Positions 7,327-7,441 of a DNA stretch of 7,441 nucleotides are shown here, piece after piece. Made by a program: the position numbers and the translations under genes. Below the pieces are notes generated by a model that ran no database searches, was not told the origin of the DNA, and was given only the letters and a program-made list of their open reading frames with translations. The stretch lies in assembly GCA_021807065.1 (NCBI GenBank), contig JAKAPO010000116.1, forward strand, positions 1 to 7,441. Reading direction: 5' to 3'. This DNA comes from a bacterium (GTDB taxonomy: Bacteria > Vulcanimicrobiota > Vulcanimicrobiia > Vulcanimicrobiales > Vulcanimicrobiaceae). Numbering within the stretch: position 1 is the first letter of the stretch; every line of letters starts with the position of its first letter.

Positions 7327-7441
7327 GTGGCCTGTAACAGTCAGTTGTGTATTACGCAATCCGACGAGACGCATCTGCGTATTTCCAATTCACGGGTTTG
7401 GCCCCGTCGTTGTAGCGTTCGATATACCGCATGATTTTCTT
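7325..7441 (-). mobile_element. End of an IS630-like insertion sequence (transposase 3' side), cut by the window edge
   Basis: Hydroquinone-reductase homology stops at CTAG (7324-7327). Less GC-rich DNA follows that encodes a transposase C-terminus on the minus strand, ending only 25 bases from the junction, a compactness typical of IS ends. IS630-type elements insert at TA, often within CTAG, and duplicate the TA, so TA 7325-7326 is the proposed target copy and GTGGCCTGTAACAGTCAG (from 7327) the proposed terminal repeat. The matching repeat and second TA would lie beyond base 7441, so the boundary is inferred. Confidence 0.65.
7352..7441 (-). CDS. IS630-family transposase, C-terminal 29 codons only
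   Basis: Reading the minus strand from base 7441, the frame is open without interruption to TAA at 7354-7352 and gives 29 residues. They include IMRYIERYNDGAKPVNWKY and end in DASRRIA. The pattern LxRYIxxYNxxxxPxxWxYxDxSRRI is, from memory, the usual C-terminus of IS630/Tc1-mariner-type DDE transposases, just after the last helix of the catalytic domain. The DDE residues themselves are outside the window, so activity cannot be judged. The stop lies 25 bases from the proposed element end. The fragment is too short for a database-free subfamily assignment; another IS family is possible but less likely given the CTAG target site. Confidence 0.7.
   Translation of the reverse strand, partial: KKIMRYIERYNDGAKPVNWKYADASRRIA

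Overview
The window looks like ordinary chromosomal DNA of a high-GC bacterium (roughly 60% GC by eye, strong G/C preference at third codon positions, dense same-strand packing). The protein sequences do not fix the phylum. An under-sampled soil or acid-tolerant lineage such as Eremiobacterota/WPS-2 is a guess only. All genes are on the + strand except a transposase fragment at the right edge.

Left part (1-4787): a fatty-acid beta-oxidation operon. It holds the 3' three-quarters of a large DmdC/FadE-type acyl-CoA dehydrogenase, then a complete FadB-type trifunctional protein (enoyl-CoA hydratase plus 3-hydroxyacyl-CoA dehydrogenase), then a complete FadA-type thiolase whose start overlaps the fadB stop. 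Together they cover one full turn of the cycle: acyl-CoA to enoyl-CoA to 3-hydroxyacyl-CoA to 3-ketoacyl-CoA to acetyl-CoA plus a shortened acyl-CoA. All catalytic residues I could place are present.

Middle (4788-6388): a 68-nt spacer containing a 10-bp perfect inverted repeat, whose right arm covers the GTG start of the next gene. That gene encodes an unrecognised predicted lipoprotein: a very short lipobox signal, Ig-like and fibronectin-III-like segments, and a C-terminal segment that reads like a glycosidase-type TIM barrel.

Right part (6385-7441): coupled to the lipoprotein by an ATGA overlap is a glutathionyl-hydroquinone reductase gene (YqjG/ECM4 type). As given, it is broken by two single-base frameshifts of opposite sign about 100 nt apart. 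Its homology stops at a CTAG, and right after that comes the end of an IS630-like insertion sequence on the opposite strand, with the last 29 codons of its transposase visible. CTAG/TA is the known target of IS630-type elements, so the element appears to have inserted into the last codons of the reductase. The other end of the element lies outside the window.

I see no tRNA, rRNA, CRISPR array or convincing intrinsic terminator. I do not see an undescribed defence or mobile system. The most noteworthy items are the IS/reductase junction, the paired frameshifts, the unassigned lipoprotein and the inverted repeat at its start.
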